DNA of 64,000 nt, taken from Mesorhizobium sp. (GTDB lineage: Bacteria; Pseudomonadota; Alphaproteobacteria; Rhizobiales; Rhizobiaceae). The stretch lies in assembly GCA_004017535.1 (NCBI GenBank), contig SAJS01000001.1, positions 744,001 to 808,000 of the forward strand, in the 5' to 3' direction. The notes below the pieces were generated by a model. That model was given only the letters and a program-made list of their open reading frames with translations, was not told the origin of the DNA and made no database searches. The translations under genes were made by a program, and so were the position numbers. The stretch's first letter is position 1. The number at the start of each line of letters is the position of its first letter. Shown piece after piece: positions 10,396-19,008 of this stretch.

Positions 10396-11208
10396 CTATT
10401 CGCGACTACCGTCGTTCTGCTTCAGTTCCTCCAGCGACGGCATCGAGACGATGTGATAGCCGGAATCCACATAATGGATCTCGCCGGTGACACCCGACGA
10501 AAGATCGGAGAGCAGGTAAAGCGCCGAGCCGCCGACTTCGTCGAGGGTCACGGTGCGCCGAAGAGGCGAGTTGCGCTGCTGATAGGAGAACATATGGCGG
10601 GCGTCGGAAACGCCCGAGCCGGCCAGCGTGCGCACCGGTCCGGCCGAGATGCCGTTCACCCTGATGCCGCGCGGCCCGTAGTCATTGGCAAGATAGCGCA
10701 CGCTGGCCTCGAGCCCGGCCTTGGCGACACCCATGACATTGTAGTTCGGCATCACCCTGACCGAGCCGGCATAGGTGAGCGTGATCATCGAGCCGCCATT
10801 GCCCATCAGCGCGGCGGCATTGCGGGCGACCTCGGTGAAGGAATAGCAGGAGATCACCATGGTGCGCACGAAATTGTCGCGGCTGGTGTCCGCGTACAGG
10901 CCCTTGAGCTCGTTCTTGTCGGAAAAGCCGATGGCGTGCACCACGAAGTCCAGCCCGCCCCAGGCCTTGCCCAGGGTCTCGAAGGTCGCGGTGACGGAGG
11001 CGCTGTCCTCGACGTCGCAAGGCACGATCAAGGAGGCGCCCACCTTCTCGGCGAGCGGTTTGACGCGCCGCCCGAAGGCGTCGCCCTGGTAGGTGAAGGC
11101 AAGCTCCGCCCCGTGCTCGGACAATTTCTTGGCGATGCCCCAGGCGATCGAATGATCGTTGGCGACCCCCATGACAAGCCCGCGCTTGCCCTTCATCAAC
11201 CCTTCCAT
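10396..11208 (-). CDS. fabI: Enoyl-[acyl-carrier-protein] reductase (NADH)
   Basis: Last reductive step of type II fatty acid elongation and the target of triclosan. 270 residues of the short-chain dehydrogenase fold: dinucleotide loop 'GVANDHSIAWGIA' (residues 14-26), and the FabI-type catalytic pair Tyr156 / Lys163 in 'YNVMGVAK'. The 'SAGPVRTLAGSGV' loop is typical of FabI. ATG 11208 lies 13 bases downstream of fabB, so fabA-fabB-fabI form one transcription unit. Start gives MEGLMKGKRGLVMG; the internal M5 is a possible alternative. Confidence 0.95.
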   Translation of the reverse strand: MEGLMKGKRGLVMGVANDHSIAWGIAKKLSEHGAELAFTYQGDAFGRRVKPLAEKVGASLIVPCDVEDSASVTATFETLGKAWGGLDFVVHAIGFSDKNELKGLYADTSRDNFVRTMVISCYSFTEVARNAAALMGNGGSMITLTYAGSVRVMPNYNVMGVAKAGLEASVRYLANDYGPRGIRVNGISAGPVRTLAGSGVSDARHMFSYQQRNSPLRRTVTLDEVGGSALYLLSDLSSGVTGEIHYVDSGYHIVSMPSLEELKQNDGSRE

Positions 11209-11221
11209 AAAAGGCAGATCC

Positions 11222-12442
11222 TTATGCGGAATAGCGCTGGAAAATCAGCGTTGCGTTGGTGCCACCGAAACCGAAGGAATTGGACAAAACGGTGTCGATC
11301 CTGGCGTTGTCGATACGCTTGCGCACGATCGGCATGCCCTCGAATTCCGGATCGAGCTCCTCGATATGGGCGCTCTCGCCGATGAAGCCGCCCTGCATCA
11401 TCAGGATCGAATAAATCGATTCCTGCACGCCGGCCGCCCCAAGCGAATGGCCAGTGAGCGACTTGGTCGAGGTGATGTAGGGCATCTTGTCGCCGAACAC
11501 CTCTCGGATGGCGCCCATTTCCTTGGAATCGCCGACCGGCGTCGAGGTGCCGTGGGTGTTGATGTAGTCGACCGGGGTCGAGACGGTGGCAAGCGCCTGC
11601 CGCATGCAGCGGATGGCGCCTTCCCCCGAAGGGGCGACCATGTCGTAGCCGTCGGATGTCGCGCCATAGCCGACGATCTCGGCATAGATCTTGGCGCCGC
11701 GCGCCTTGGCGTGCTCCAATTCCTCCAGCACCAGCACGCCGGCGCCGCCGGCGATGACAAAACCGTCGCGGTTGACGTCATAGGCGCGCGAAGCGGCCGA
11801 TGCCTTATCGTTGAACTTCGAGGACATGGCGCCCATGGCGTCGAAAAGGTCCGACATCGTCCAGTCGAGATCTTCGTGGCCGCCGGCGAACATCATGTCC
11901 TGCTTGCCCCACTGGATGAGCTCATAGGCATTGCCGATGCAATGCGCCGAGGTCGAGCACGCCGAAGAGATCGAGTAGTTGACGCCGTGGATCTTGAACC
12001 ATGTGGCCAGGGTGGCCGACGCCGTCGACGACATCGCCTTCGGCACGGCGAATGGACCGATGCGCTTGGGGCTGTTGTTCTTGATCGTGGTTTCGGCCGC
12101 CTCGACGATGGTCCGGGTCGAGGGGCCGCCGGACCCCATCACGATGCCCGTCCGCTCATTGGTGATGTCGCTCTCGCCAAGCCCGGCATCGGCGATCGCC
12201 TGGTCCATGGCAACATGGTTCCAGGCCGCGCCCTGGCTCAGGAAGCGCATGGCGCGGCGGTCGATCATCGGGGTAGGATCGAGCGTCGGCGCGCCCCAGA
12301 CCTGGCAGCGGAAGCCGTGCTCGGCGAAGGAATTGGAAAAGCTGATGCCGGATTTGGCATCGTAAAGCGAGCTCTGCACCTCATTGGCATTGTTGCCGAT
12401 CGATGACACAATGCCGAGCCCTGTCACTACGACCCGTCTCAT
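11222..12442 (-). CDS. fabB: 3-oxoacyl-[ACP] synthase I
   Basis: Condensing enzyme needed for elongation of the cis-unsaturated intermediate made by FabA. 406 residues from ATG 12442, giving the classical N-terminus [16 protein letters not shown]; a TTG two codons upstream is open but the ATG has the good ribosome-binding site (GGAAGGAG, 6 bases away). Catalytic triad: Cys162 in 'SSACSTSAH', His in '[11 protein letters not shown]' and His in '[10 protein letters not shown]'. The C-terminal '[12 protein letters not shown]' glycine-rich motif is present. The companion fabA and fabI genes follow family practice. Confidence 0.96.
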   Translation of the reverse strand: MRRVVVTGLGIVSSIGNNANEVQSSLYDAKSGISFSNSFAEHGFRCQVWGAPTLDPTPMIDRRAMRFLSQGAAWNHVAMDQAIADAGLGESDITNERTGIVMGSGGPSTRTIVEAAETTIKNNSPKRIGPFAVPKAMSSTASATLATWFKIHGVNYSISSACSTSAHCIGNAYELIQWGKQDMMFAGGHEDLDWTMSDLFDAMGAMSSKFNDKASAASRAYDVNRDGFVIAGGAGVLVLEELEHAKARGAKIYAEIVGYGATSDGYDMVAPSGEGAIRCMRQALATVSTPVDYINTHGTSTPVGDSKEMGAIREVFGDKMPYITSTKSLTGHSLGAAGVQESIYSILMMQGGFIGESAHIEELDPEFEGMPIVRKRIDNARIDTVLSNSFGFGGTNATLIFQRYSA

Positions 12443-12558
12443 TCGCAACTCCTTCCGGCGTATCCGGGCCGAAAACCTAGCCGGTTTTCGCCTGTTGTCA
12501 TACGCAAATAAACTGACGTGGCGCCCATTGGGTACGCGGACGCCGTGGCGAAAAACGG

Positions 12559-13074
12559 TCAGGAGGCCGACTGTTTGGACAGGCCGACCTTCAGATCCGT
12601 GGCGGCGTATATGGGTTCGCCATCCGCCTTAAGCCAGCCATCGGCGATGCCGAGCACCAGCCGGCCGCGCATCACGCGCTTGAAGTCGACGCCGTACTCC
12701 ACCTTCTTCACCGACGGCGTCACCATGCCCTTGAACTTCACCTCGCCGGTCGAAAGCGCCATGCCCTTGCCGGGTTCTCCCAGCCAGCCGAGATAAAAAC
12801 CCGTCAACTGCCACATGGCGTCGAGGCCGAGGCAGCCCGGCATGATCGGATTGCCGATGAAATGGCAGGCGAAGAACCACAGGTCCGGCTTGATGTCGAA
12901 TTCGGCGCGGATGAAGCCCTTGTCGAAAGCGCCGCCGGTCTCGCTGATCTCGGTGATGCGGTCGAACATCAGCATAGGTGGGTAGGGCAATTGGGCGTTG
13001 CCTGGCCCGAACAGGTCGCCGCGGGCGCAGGCGAGCAGTTCCTCATAATCGTAGCTGGACTTTTGATCCGCCAT
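12559..13074 (-). CDS. fabA: 3-hydroxydecanoyl-[ACP] dehydratase/isomerase
   Basis: Dehydrates 3-hydroxydecanoyl-ACP and isomerises trans-2 to cis-3-decenoyl-ACP, the branch point to unsaturated fatty acids. 171 residues from ATG 13074; the open frame has an extra TTG codon in front. Active-site His71 ('[10 protein letters not shown]') and Asp85 ('[12 protein letters not shown]') are both present, the FabA rather than FabZ arrangement. The divergent neighbour is irr, with 248 bases between the two starts, so the gap holds both promoters. Confidence 0.96.
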   Translation of the reverse strand: MADQKSSYDYEELLACARGDLFGPGNAQLPYPPMLMFDRITEISETGGAFDKGFIRAEFDIKPDLWFFACHFIGNPIMPGCLGLDAMWQLTGFYLGWLGEPGKGMALSTGEVKFKGMVTPSVKKVEYGVDFKRVMRGRLVLGIADGWLKADGEPIYAATDLKVGLSKQSAS

Positions 13075-13322
13075 CAAATTTCCGTCCCCGTGTTCTTTCG
13101 CGGGCGACAGGGCGCCCTTCTCGTTGGTTTCCTAACACACTCTGTTTGCGGCCGGAAACCGGCGTTTGCGCTTAACCCGTGCGCCTGCCCGGGTCAATGC
13201 GCGCTATTGATCGCATTCAGACTACAGAATATATGTCGGCTGATGTCCGGTTTTGGCTTTCGACGTCTTTTTGCCACTCTGGACCTGTTGATGGGCTGGG
13301 CAACAAGCTTCGAAGCGAAGAG

Positions 13323-13754
13323 ATGGATTCGGGCTACCGGAAGGAAAATGTCGCTGTGGACAAGCGGGTTCGCGAAGCCGGCCTGAGGCCGACGCGCCAG
13401 CGCATCGCGCTGGCCGATCTGCTTTTCGCCAAGGGCGACCGCCACCTTTCGGCCGAGGAGTTGCACGAAGAGGCGATCGCCGCCGGGGTGCCGGTTTCAT
13501 TGGCGACGGTCTATAACGCGCTCCATCAGTTCACAGAGGCCGGCCTGCTGCGCATCCTGGCGGTCGAAGGCTCGAAAACCTATTTCGACACCAACACCTC
13601 CGACCATCATCACTTCTACGTCGAGGGCGAGAACCGGATTTTCGACATCGAAAGCGGACCGGTCACCGTCGCCAACCTGCCGGCACCGCCGGAGGGCATG
13701 GAGATCGCCAATGTCGACATCGTCGTGAGGCTTCGCCCGAAGCGCGGCGACTGA
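13323..13754 (+). CDS. irr: Iron response regulator Irr (Fur superfamily)
   Basis: Global iron regulator of Rhizobiales that acts when iron is scarce and is destabilised or inactivated by haem. From ATG 13323 the protein is 143 residues (the frame is open from 13179). Winged-helix DNA-binding part 'LRPTRQRIALADLLF ... VSLATVYNALHQF', then the Irr-specific HHH haem-sensing motif in 'SDHHHFYVEGE'. The N-terminal haem regulatory GCPWHD motif of Bradyrhizobium Irr is absent, as in the Rhizobium/Mesorhizobium group. The position next to fabA is conserved in rhizobia. The next gene starts 4 bases after its stop. Confidence 0.93.
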   Translation: MDSGYRKENVAVDKRVREAGLRPTRQRIALADLLFAKGDRHLSAEELHEEAIAAGVPVSLATVYNALHQFTEAGLLRILAVEGSKTYFDTNTSDHHHFYVEGENRIFDIESGPVTVANLPAPPEGMEIANVDIVVRLRPKRGD

Positions 13755-13758
13755 TCCC

Positions 13759-14136
13759 GTGGCGACGCGGCCCGTCGACCTGATCGTCCGGTTTGAGTGG
13801 GTCACCGTCGCCGCCTTGGCCGTCGTTTGCTACGCGCTGGCCCACTTTTCCTGGTGGCTGTTTGCGCTGCTTATCCTGGCGCCGGACCTGTCGATGCTGG
13901 GCTATCTCGCCGGGCCGCGCCTCGGCGCCGTCACCTACAACGCCTTGCATATCATGATTGTCCCGCTGGTCCTTCTGCTCGCGGGCGCGTTGCTCGCCGG
14001 CCCGCTCACGACCGCGGTGGCGCTTATCTGGATCGCGCATATCGCCATCGACCGTGCCCTCGGCTACGGCCTCAAGCTGCCCACCGCTTTTCAGGATACG
14101 CATCTCGGCCGCATAGGCCGCGACGCGACCGGCTAG
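13759..14136 (+). CDS. DUF4260 small membrane protein
   Basis: 125 residues with GTG start, 4 bases downstream of irr, so probably co-transcribed. Three or four hydrophobic helices (about 12-34, 36-50, 57-80, 82-98) are followed by the conserved C-terminal run 'AIDRALGYGLK ... DTHLGRIG', which I recognise as the DUF4260 pattern. Function is unknown for the family. Location behind irr could suggest iron-linked expression, but this is only context. Confidence 0.8.
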   Translation: MATRPVDLIVRFEWVTVAALAVVCYALAHFSWWLFALLILAPDLSMLGYLAGPRLGAVTYNALHIMIVPLVLLLAGALLAGPLTTAVALIWIAHIAIDRALGYGLKLPTAFQDTHLGRIGRDATG

Positions 14137-14139
14137 GGT

Positions 14140-14223
14140 GTGTCGACATTCAGGTCAGGCCGAGTCGAGAATGATGGTTTCCGAGAACCGGAGCGCAGGC
14201 CGGCCTAACCCGAATATCGATAC
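14140..14223. repeat. Long imperfect inverted repeat between convergent genes
   Basis: A 23-base arm at 14140-14162 (beginning GTGTCGACATTCAGG) is complementary to a 23-base arm at 14201-14223 (beginning CGGCCTAACCCG) at 19 positions. Read as minus-strand RNA, three of the four mismatches become G-U wobbles. The spacer holds a smaller GGTTT/GAACC stem. It separates the DUF4260 gene from the 3' end of the SH3 gene and could be a two-way transcription barrier or a mobile-palindrome relic. Confidence 0.7.
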
Positions 14224-14226
14224 AGC

Positions 14227-14784
14227 CTAATTCTTGAACTTCTCGCCGGGATAAGCGCCCCACACCTGCGACTGGGCCATCCAGCCGGTGTGGCCGTCAA
14301 AAGTCATTTCGCACCATTGGCCGTCGCATTTCTTGATCGAGCCGATCACGCCCGGCTCGATGATGGCGATGACGCCGGCATCCTTGTCGGGCTCGTCGAG
14401 CAGGTTGACCTGCCCGCCCTTGCCACGCTGCCAGGGCGCGACGATGGCGGTGCGACGGCCGGAAAGCAGCGACTGGTTGATCCAGCCCTCCGATCCATCG
14501 GCATCGCGCACGCGGCGCCAGGTGTCGAATTCCTGGATGACTTCCATCGGCAGGCCGGCCTTCAGATACATCCAGTTGACCGAATAATTGGCGCCGGGGC
14601 CGACGCGCGAATTGACGCGGGCCGGTTTCAGGCTGACGAAACGCGGCAGCGGCAGGCCGCTCGGACCAAGCGTTATGGTTTGCGCCGGCGCGGCCGCGCT
14701 TTGCGCGAATGCCTGCGGGGCGCAGAGGAGGGCGCCAAGGATGGCTGCGCTGAAGGCCAGGCGAAGCGACGCGAAACCAGACAC
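14227..14784 (-). CDS. Exported SH3-domain protein
   Basis: 185 residues from GTG 14784, which is preceded by a good ribosome-binding site (AAAGGAAC). The frame is open to GTG 14847 but that start lacks one and would put a charged tail before the signal peptide. Signal peptide 'LRLAFSAAILGALLCAPQAFAQS' region ends at AFA-Q. Two bacterial SH3 (SH3_4/YgiM-like) repeats follow: one at 'LKPARVNSRVGPGANYSVNWMY' and one at 'QVNLLDEPDKDAGVIAIIEPG', closing with 'GHTGWMAQSQVWGAYPGE'. Such proteins are periplasmic and often bind cell-wall or partner peptides. Convergent with the irr transcript. Confidence 0.85.
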   Translation of the reverse strand: MSGFASLRLAFSAAILGALLCAPQAFAQSAAAPAQTITLGPSGLPLPRFVSLKPARVNSRVGPGANYSVNWMYLKAGLPMEVIQEFDTWRRVRDADGSEGWINQSLLSGRRTAIVAPWQRGKGGQVNLLDEPDKDAGVIAIIEPGVIGSIKKCDGQWCEMTFDGHTGWMAQSQVWGAYPGEKFKN

Positions 14785-14935
14785 TTTCGTTCCTTTCGGC
14801 GCCGGTCCGTCGGATGAGCGCCCCTTTTTCTTTGTCTTCGGCAGCACCGCTTGTTACAGGAGTGGGCTGATGCCGCGACTGGCTACAAGTTTCGCCGGTC
14901 TTGGTTAAAGAGGTCTCAACGAGATCGGTTTCGAG

Positions 14936-15031
14936 AGCGCGATCCCGAGAAAGTGGGAATCGGTTTTCGGAAACGATCATGCTCCAAAAAAGGGCAGGAC
15001 CAGGATGACGATTCAACGAGACGTCATCCTG
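14936..15031. repeat. Palindromic intergenic repeat (second type)
   Basis: Imperfect palindrome 'GCGATCCCGAGAAAGTGGG ... TCGGTTTTCGG' followed by a perfect one: CAGGATGACG (15001-15010) with CGTCATCCTG (15022-15031), loop of 11. Two palindromes in about 96 bp resemble the RIME architecture; the segment GAGAAAGTGGGAATCGG also resembles the GAAAGTGGGAACCGG core at 30052-30066, so this may be a diverged relative. It lies just upstream of the 2-hydroxyacid dehydrogenase start. Confidence 0.6.
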
Positions 15032-15054
15032 ATCTAGCAAGCTTCGGGGATAAA

Positions 15055-16056
15055 ATGGCAGGCAAAAAACGGCCCCTCGTCGTCATCACGCGCAAGCTGC
15101 CCGACCCTGTCGAGACCCGCATGCGCGAGCTGTTCGACGCAAGGCTGAATGTCGAGGACCGGCCGATGACCCAGCCGGAGCTGGTCGCGGCGATCAAGGA
15201 AGCCGACGTGCTGGTTCCCACTATCACCGACCACATCGACGCGGCGCTGATCGCCCAGGCCGGCGAAAATCTGAAGCTGATCGCCAATTTCGGCAACGGC
15301 GTCGACAAGATCGACGTCGCGGCGGCCGCCAAGAAAGGCATCACCGTCACCAACACGCCGAATGTGCTCACCGAAGACACCGCCGACATGACCATGGCGC
15401 TGATGCTCGCCGTGCCGCGCAGGCTCGCCGAAGGCGCCAATGTGCTGACAGGCGAGAAGAAATGGGCCGGCTGGTCGCCGACCTGGATGCTCGGCCGGCG
15501 CATCTGGGGCAAACGTCTAGGCATCGTCGGCATGGGCCGCATCGGCACGGCGGTCGCCAGGCGGGCCAAGGCCTTCGGCCTCTCGATCCACTATCACAAC
15601 CGGCACCGCGTGCTGCCGGCGGTCGAGGAGGAGCTGGAGGCAACCTACTGGGAAAGCCTCGACCAGATGCTGGCCCGCATGGACATCATCTCGGTCAACT
15701 GTCCCTCGACGCCGGCGACGTTCCACCTTTTGTCCGGCCGCCGGCTGGCACTGATGCAGCCTTCGGCTTACCTGGTCAACACGGCGCGCGGCGACATCAT
15801 CGACGAGGAAGCGCTGATCAAGCTGATCCATGACGGCAAGATCGCCGGCGCCGGCCTAGACGTCTATGAGCACGAGCCGGCGCTGAACACCAAGCTCCTG
15901 AAGCTTGCCGCCAAGGGCAAGGTGGTGCTTCTGCCGCATATGGGATCGGCCACGCTCGAGGGCCGCATCGACATGGGCGAGAAGGTGATCATCAACATCC
16001 GCGCCTTCTTCGACGGCCATCGCCCGCCGGATCGTGTCCTACCGTTGAGGACCTGA
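15055..16056 (+). CDS. D-isomer-specific 2-hydroxyacid dehydrogenase (glyoxylate/hydroxypyruvate reductase type)
   Basis: 333 residues from ATG 15055 (the frame is open from 14851 through the repeat). NAD(P)-binding motif 'GIVGMGRIGTA' (about 157-167), catalytic Arg245 ('NTARGD'), Glu274 ('YEHEPAL') and His295 ('LLPHMGSAT'), the usual triad. High similarity in pattern to GyaR-type glyoxylate reductases, which reduce glyoxylate to glycolate or hydroxypyruvate to glycerate in the cytoplasm. The exact substrate cannot be assigned. It converges on the aconitase-X genes with a 4-base gap between stop codons. Confidence 0.88.
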   Translation: MAGKKRPLVVITRKLPDPVETRMRELFDARLNVEDRPMTQPELVAAIKEADVLVPTITDHIDAALIAQAGENLKLIANFGNGVDKIDVAAAAKKGITVTNTPNVLTEDTADMTMALMLAVPRRLAEGANVLTGEKKWAGWSPTWMLGRRIWGKRLGIVGMGRIGTAVARRAKAFGLSIHYHNRHRVLPAVEEELEATYWESLDQMLARMDIISVNCPSTPATFHLLSGRRLALMQPSAYLVNTARGDIIDEEALIKLIHDGKIAGAGLDVYEHEPALNTKLLKLAAKGKVVLLPHMGSATLEGRIDMGEKVIINIRAFFDGHRPPDRVLPLRT

Positions 16057-16060
16057 AGGC

Positions 16061-16474
16061 TTAAATGACCGCGGTAATCGCACCGTCCGCGGCGACGGCT
16101 ACCGCGCCTCCGCGGTAGGCATCGAACGCGCCGCGTTCAAGCCGCACCGCGATCGGCGTCTGCCAACCCATTTCCCGGGCGACGATCAGGCCGAGCAGCA
16201 GGATTGCGTCCGGCTCATGCAACACCAGGGCAGCCGGCGCGCGGCCGTTATGGACCAATTCCATCAGCACCGCCGAAGCCGATGACGAGCCGATCGTGCC
16301 CGGCAGGAAGAGCACGCGGCCGGCAATGACTTCGCCATGCTGCGGGTGGCGGACATCCGCGATGCGGCCTGTCTTCGGGTCGACGCCGCCCCAGAAGCTG
16401 ATCGGCGCCATCAGCACCAGCGCCTCGCCTTCGCCCGCCTTGCCCGGCACCAGGATTTCGGCTGCTGAGTTCAT
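16061..16474 (-). CDS. Aconitase-X small subunit (DUF126), probable cis-3-hydroxy-L-proline dehydratase
   Basis: 137 residues from ATG 16474. The sequence 'LVLMAPISFWGGVDPKTGRIADVRHPQHG' and 'LFLPGTIGSSSASAVLMEL' are hallmark DUF126 segments, corresponding to the swivelling domain of aconitase. The ATG overlaps the stop of the large subunit (ATGA). Two-subunit bacterial AcnX (type IIa) has been shown in Agrobacterium to be cis-3-hydroxy-L-proline dehydratase, giving delta1-pyrroline-2-carboxylate; I transfer that as the likely activity. No reductase or proline racemase gene is adjacent to confirm it. Confidence 0.88.
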   Translation of the reverse strand: MNSAAEILVPGKAGEGEALVLMAPISFWGGVDPKTGRIADVRHPQHGEVIAGRVLFLPGTIGSSSASAVLMELVHNGRAPAALVLHEPDAILLLGLIVAREMGWQTPIAVRLERGAFDAYRGGAVAVAADGAITAVI

Positions 16475-17724
16475 GCGGCGACATCCGTGAAGACCGGCTT
16501 GCCGAGGACCGCGCTTTCGACGCAATCGGCAAGCGAGGCGTAGAGCACCGCATAGCCGGTGTTGCCCGGCGCGTAATGGGCAAACTTGCCCGAATTTGTC
16601 ATCAGCACGCCGTTGCCGATGTCGGGCATGATCGGCGTCACCACCACGCATGTATCGGCGACGATGACCACGCCGCTGGCCTCGAGCCTCTTTCGCCGCC
16701 CGTCCTTCTCCAGCAGGGCAAGCGCGTGACGGCCGGTGCAGGCATAGACCGGCACGGCGAGCTGCCGCCCGGCGATCAGCCGCTCCAGGCTGTCGAACTC
16801 GGCGTGCGACAGATGCGGGCTGCCGATCGCCACCGCATCGATCGTCTTGACCGCCGCCGCGGTCGACAAGCCCGCGCGGGCCTTGGCAACCATCTCAGGC
16901 GTCACGCGGATCACCGCTTCCGGTTCCGGCCCGGCCAGAATGGCTGCGACGTCGGGAGCCTCGGGCGTGACGCCGGCGATGTGGAACAGGCCGACGGCGC
17001 CGGACGATGCGGCCGCAGCGCCGAAGGCTTTCAGCGCGTCCTCGCCGGGATGACCGGCCGCGCCCGTGACGACGCCGATCGCATTGCCCACCTCGCGGCC
17101 ATAGAGGCTGCCCAGCACGGGCCAGGCGATCTCCGAGGCAAGGAAGGAAGCCGACAGGCCCGAGACATCGAAAACAAGCCGCGCCTGGCGGTTTTCAGGC
17201 CGATGCAGGCCGTAATCCGGCGCGCGTCCGGTGATGGCGCAGGCAATGTCGAGAAAATCGCCGTAGCGGTTGGTGCGCGCGCCCAGCACAGAGTTGCAGA
17301 AGACGACCGCGTTGGACTCGCCCCAGGCCACGTCGCTGCCGAGTGCCGGCCTGTGTCCGGCCTGATAGGGCGCGCAGGTCCAGCTCTGCTCGCAGCCGAG
17401 CTTGCGATAGGCTTCCATCATTCGCCGCGCCATGCCGCGCTGCGGCTCTTCCAGGCGGATGCGCGAGCAGCCCATCAGGTCGAGCGCTCCGACATTGAGC
17501 GTTGAGCGCACCGCGACTTTCGCGCCGCCTTCGACTAGTTTCTCGGCAAACAGCGTGCCGGAATCGCCGTGATAGAGCGCCCCGTCGATATGCGCGGACG
17601 CGATCGGGATGAGCCGCGGCGCGCCGAGCAGCCTGGCGCTTTCGGCGACGATGCGCATCGCCATGCCGGCGCCGTCCTGGCGGGCGGCGATCGCCTGTTC
17701 TTCCGGGCTGAGCGAAAGGCTCAA
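16471..17724 (-). CDS. Aconitase-X large subunit (DUF521), probable cis-3-hydroxy-L-proline dehydratase
   Basis: 417 residues, the catalytic iron-sulfur subunit partnering the gene downstream. Family-typical segments: 'PIASAHIDGALYHGDSG', 'TCAPYQAGHRPALGSDVAWGESNAVVFCNSVLGARTNRYGDF', and C-terminal 'DTCVVVTPIMP ... VLMTNSGKFAHYAP'. Cysteines in these segments are candidate cluster ligands. The apparent start is TTG 17724, whose last bases overlap the stop of the GNAT gene (TTGA), with only a weak ribosome-binding site (AAGGTG), implying translational coupling. Role as in the small subunit entry. Confidence 0.88.
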   Translation of the reverse strand: MSLSLSPEEQAIAARQDGAGMAMRIVAESARLLGAPRLIPIASAHIDGALYHGDSGTLFAEKLVEGGAKVAVRSTLNVGALDLMGCSRIRLEEPQRGMARRMMEAYRKLGCEQSWTCAPYQAGHRPALGSDVAWGESNAVVFCNSVLGARTNRYGDFLDIACAITGRAPDYGLHRPENRQARLVFDVSGLSASFLASEIAWPVLGSLYGREVGNAIGVVTGAAGHPGEDALKAFGAAAASSGAVGLFHIAGVTPEAPDVAAILAGPEPEAVIRVTPEMVAKARAGLSTAAAVKTIDAVAIGSPHLSHAEFDSLERLIAGRQLAVPVYACTGRHALALLEKDGRRKRLEASGVVIVADTCVVVTPIMPDIGNGVLMTNSGKFAHYAPGNTGYAVLYASLADCVESAVLGKPVFTDVAA

Positions 17725-18209
17725 GACAGCACCTTGCGCATGGTGATGGAGGTCGGCCTGTCATAGCCCGCATGCGCCGTGCGCCCGGTCTCGCGAAAGC
17801 CGAGCCGGGCGAAGGCCGCGTGGTTTAAGGTCAGTTCGATACGGGTCTGGAGCTCGATCGCATCCTTGCCGCGTGCGCGGGCAAGATCCTCCACCGCTTG
17901 CATCAGCCGGGTTCCGACCCCTTGCCCTTGGAGCGCTGGCTCGACCGCGAGCTTGCCGACATAGAAATCCAGCGCCCGCTCCAGCGCGAAGACGCAGCCG
18001 ACGATGCGGCCGTTCTCGACGGCCACAAACCCCGTCTCCATTTTCGCCTTCTCGCCAAGGCTGTCGGCGGTCAACAGATGCGCCGATGACGGCGGGTCGA
18101 CAACGCCGTCCATATAAGCAAAGGCGCGGCGGATCAGCGCGAGCAAGTCGTCCCATCGGTCGAAATCCGCGGGAAGGCCGATTATGGAGATGCCGACGGT
18201 CTGGTCCAT
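17721..18209 (-). CDS. GNAT-family N-acetyltransferase
   Basis: 162 residues. The acetyl-CoA-binding motif A appears as 'KLAVEPALQGQGVGTRLMQA' (about 89-108), with the preceding 'GRIVGCVFALE' strand and the C-terminal 'LNHAAFARLGFRETGR' typical of GNAT enzymes. Substrate unknown. It is sandwiched between the MoeB/ThiF-like gene (4-base gap) and the aconitase-X large subunit (overlap), so it is co-transcribed with both. It could act on an amino acid-derived intermediate, but nothing in the sequence proves this. Confidence 0.85.
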   Translation of the reverse strand: MDQTVGISIIGLPADFDRWDDLLALIRRAFAYMDGVVDPPSSAHLLTADSLGEKAKMETGFVAVENGRIVGCVFALERALDFYVGKLAVEPALQGQGVGTRLMQAVEDLARARGKDAIELQTRIELTLNHAAFARLGFRETGRTAHAGYDRPTSITMRKVLS

Positions 18210-18213
18210 GCGC

Positions 18214-18969
18214 TCAGACGGCCTTGTAGCGGATGGTGTCGAAACGGGCCGTGAGCCCGTCGTAGAGCAGCAGCCGGCCGATGAGCGGCTCGCCTATGCC
18301 GGTGATCAGCTTGATCGCCTCCATCGCCTCCAGCGCGCCGATGACGCCCGTCAGCGCGCCGACAATGCCGGCAACAACGCAGGACGGCACCAGTCCTTCG
18401 GGCGGAGCTTCCGGGAACAGGTCGCGATAGCTCGGATTGCGCTTGCCGTCGGCGCCTGTCTCGAACGGCTTCAGCACCGTGACCGAGCCGTCGAAGCGGC
18501 CGACAGCGGCGGTGACGAGGGGCTTCTTCTCGCTGGCGCAGGCATCGGCGACCGCGTAGCGCGTCTCGAAATTGTCGGAGCCGTCGACAACGACATCGTA
18601 ACGGGCGACGAGGGCAGGGGCGTTCTCTTCCGTCAGCCTCAGGCCGTGCGCTTCCACCGTGACGTTGGGGTTGATGCGCATGATCGCCGCCGCGGCGCTG
18701 TCGGTCTTGGCCCTGCCGATCGTGTCGCTGCCATGGATCACCTGCCGCTGCAGATTGGACAGCGAAACCGTGTCGTCATCGACGATGCCGAGCGTGCCGA
18801 CGCCGGCGGCGGCAAGATATTCGAGTACCGGCGCGCCGAGCCCGCCGGCGCCGATCACCAGCACGCGCGCCCGTTTCAGCTTCTGCTGACCCGGCCCGCC
18901 GATCTCCGGCAGAACGATGTGGCGGGCATAGCGTTCGAGCTCTTCGTCGGTGAGGGCGGCATCGGTCAT
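18214..18969 (-). CDS. MoeB/ThiF/HesA-family adenylyltransferase (E1-like)
   Basis: 251 residues. Activates the C-terminal Gly-Gly of a small sulfur-carrier protein (MoaD or ThiS type) by adenylation. Nucleotide-binding loop 'VLVIGAGGLGAPVLEYLAAAGVG' (about 36-58), 'DDDTVSLSNLQRQ' with the Asp/Arg pair, 'DGSDNFETRYAVAD', and the conserved Cys in 'GLVPSCVVAGIVGALTG'. The zinc-binding CxxC pairs of E. coli MoeB are not visible, which leans towards a shorter rhizobial MoeB/HesA. It heads an operon with GNAT and aconitase-X rather than molybdopterin or thiamine genes. MoeB is the likeliest role but ThiF cannot be excluded. Confidence 0.85.
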   Translation of the reverse strand: MTDAALTDEELERYARHIVLPEIGGPGQQKLKRARVLVIGAGGLGAPVLEYLAAAGVGTLGIVDDDTVSLSNLQRQVIHGSDTIGRAKTDSAAAAIMRINPNVTVEAHGLRLTEENAPALVARYDVVVDGSDNFETRYAVADACASEKKPLVTAAVGRFDGSVTVLKPFETGADGKRNPSYRDLFPEAPPEGLVPSCVVAGIVGALTGVIGALEAMEAIKLITGIGEPLIGRLLLYDGLTARFDTIRYKAV

Positions 18970-19008
18970 GGCTGGACTTTATCGCTGGCGCAGAGCCTTG
19001 TCAGTAAG

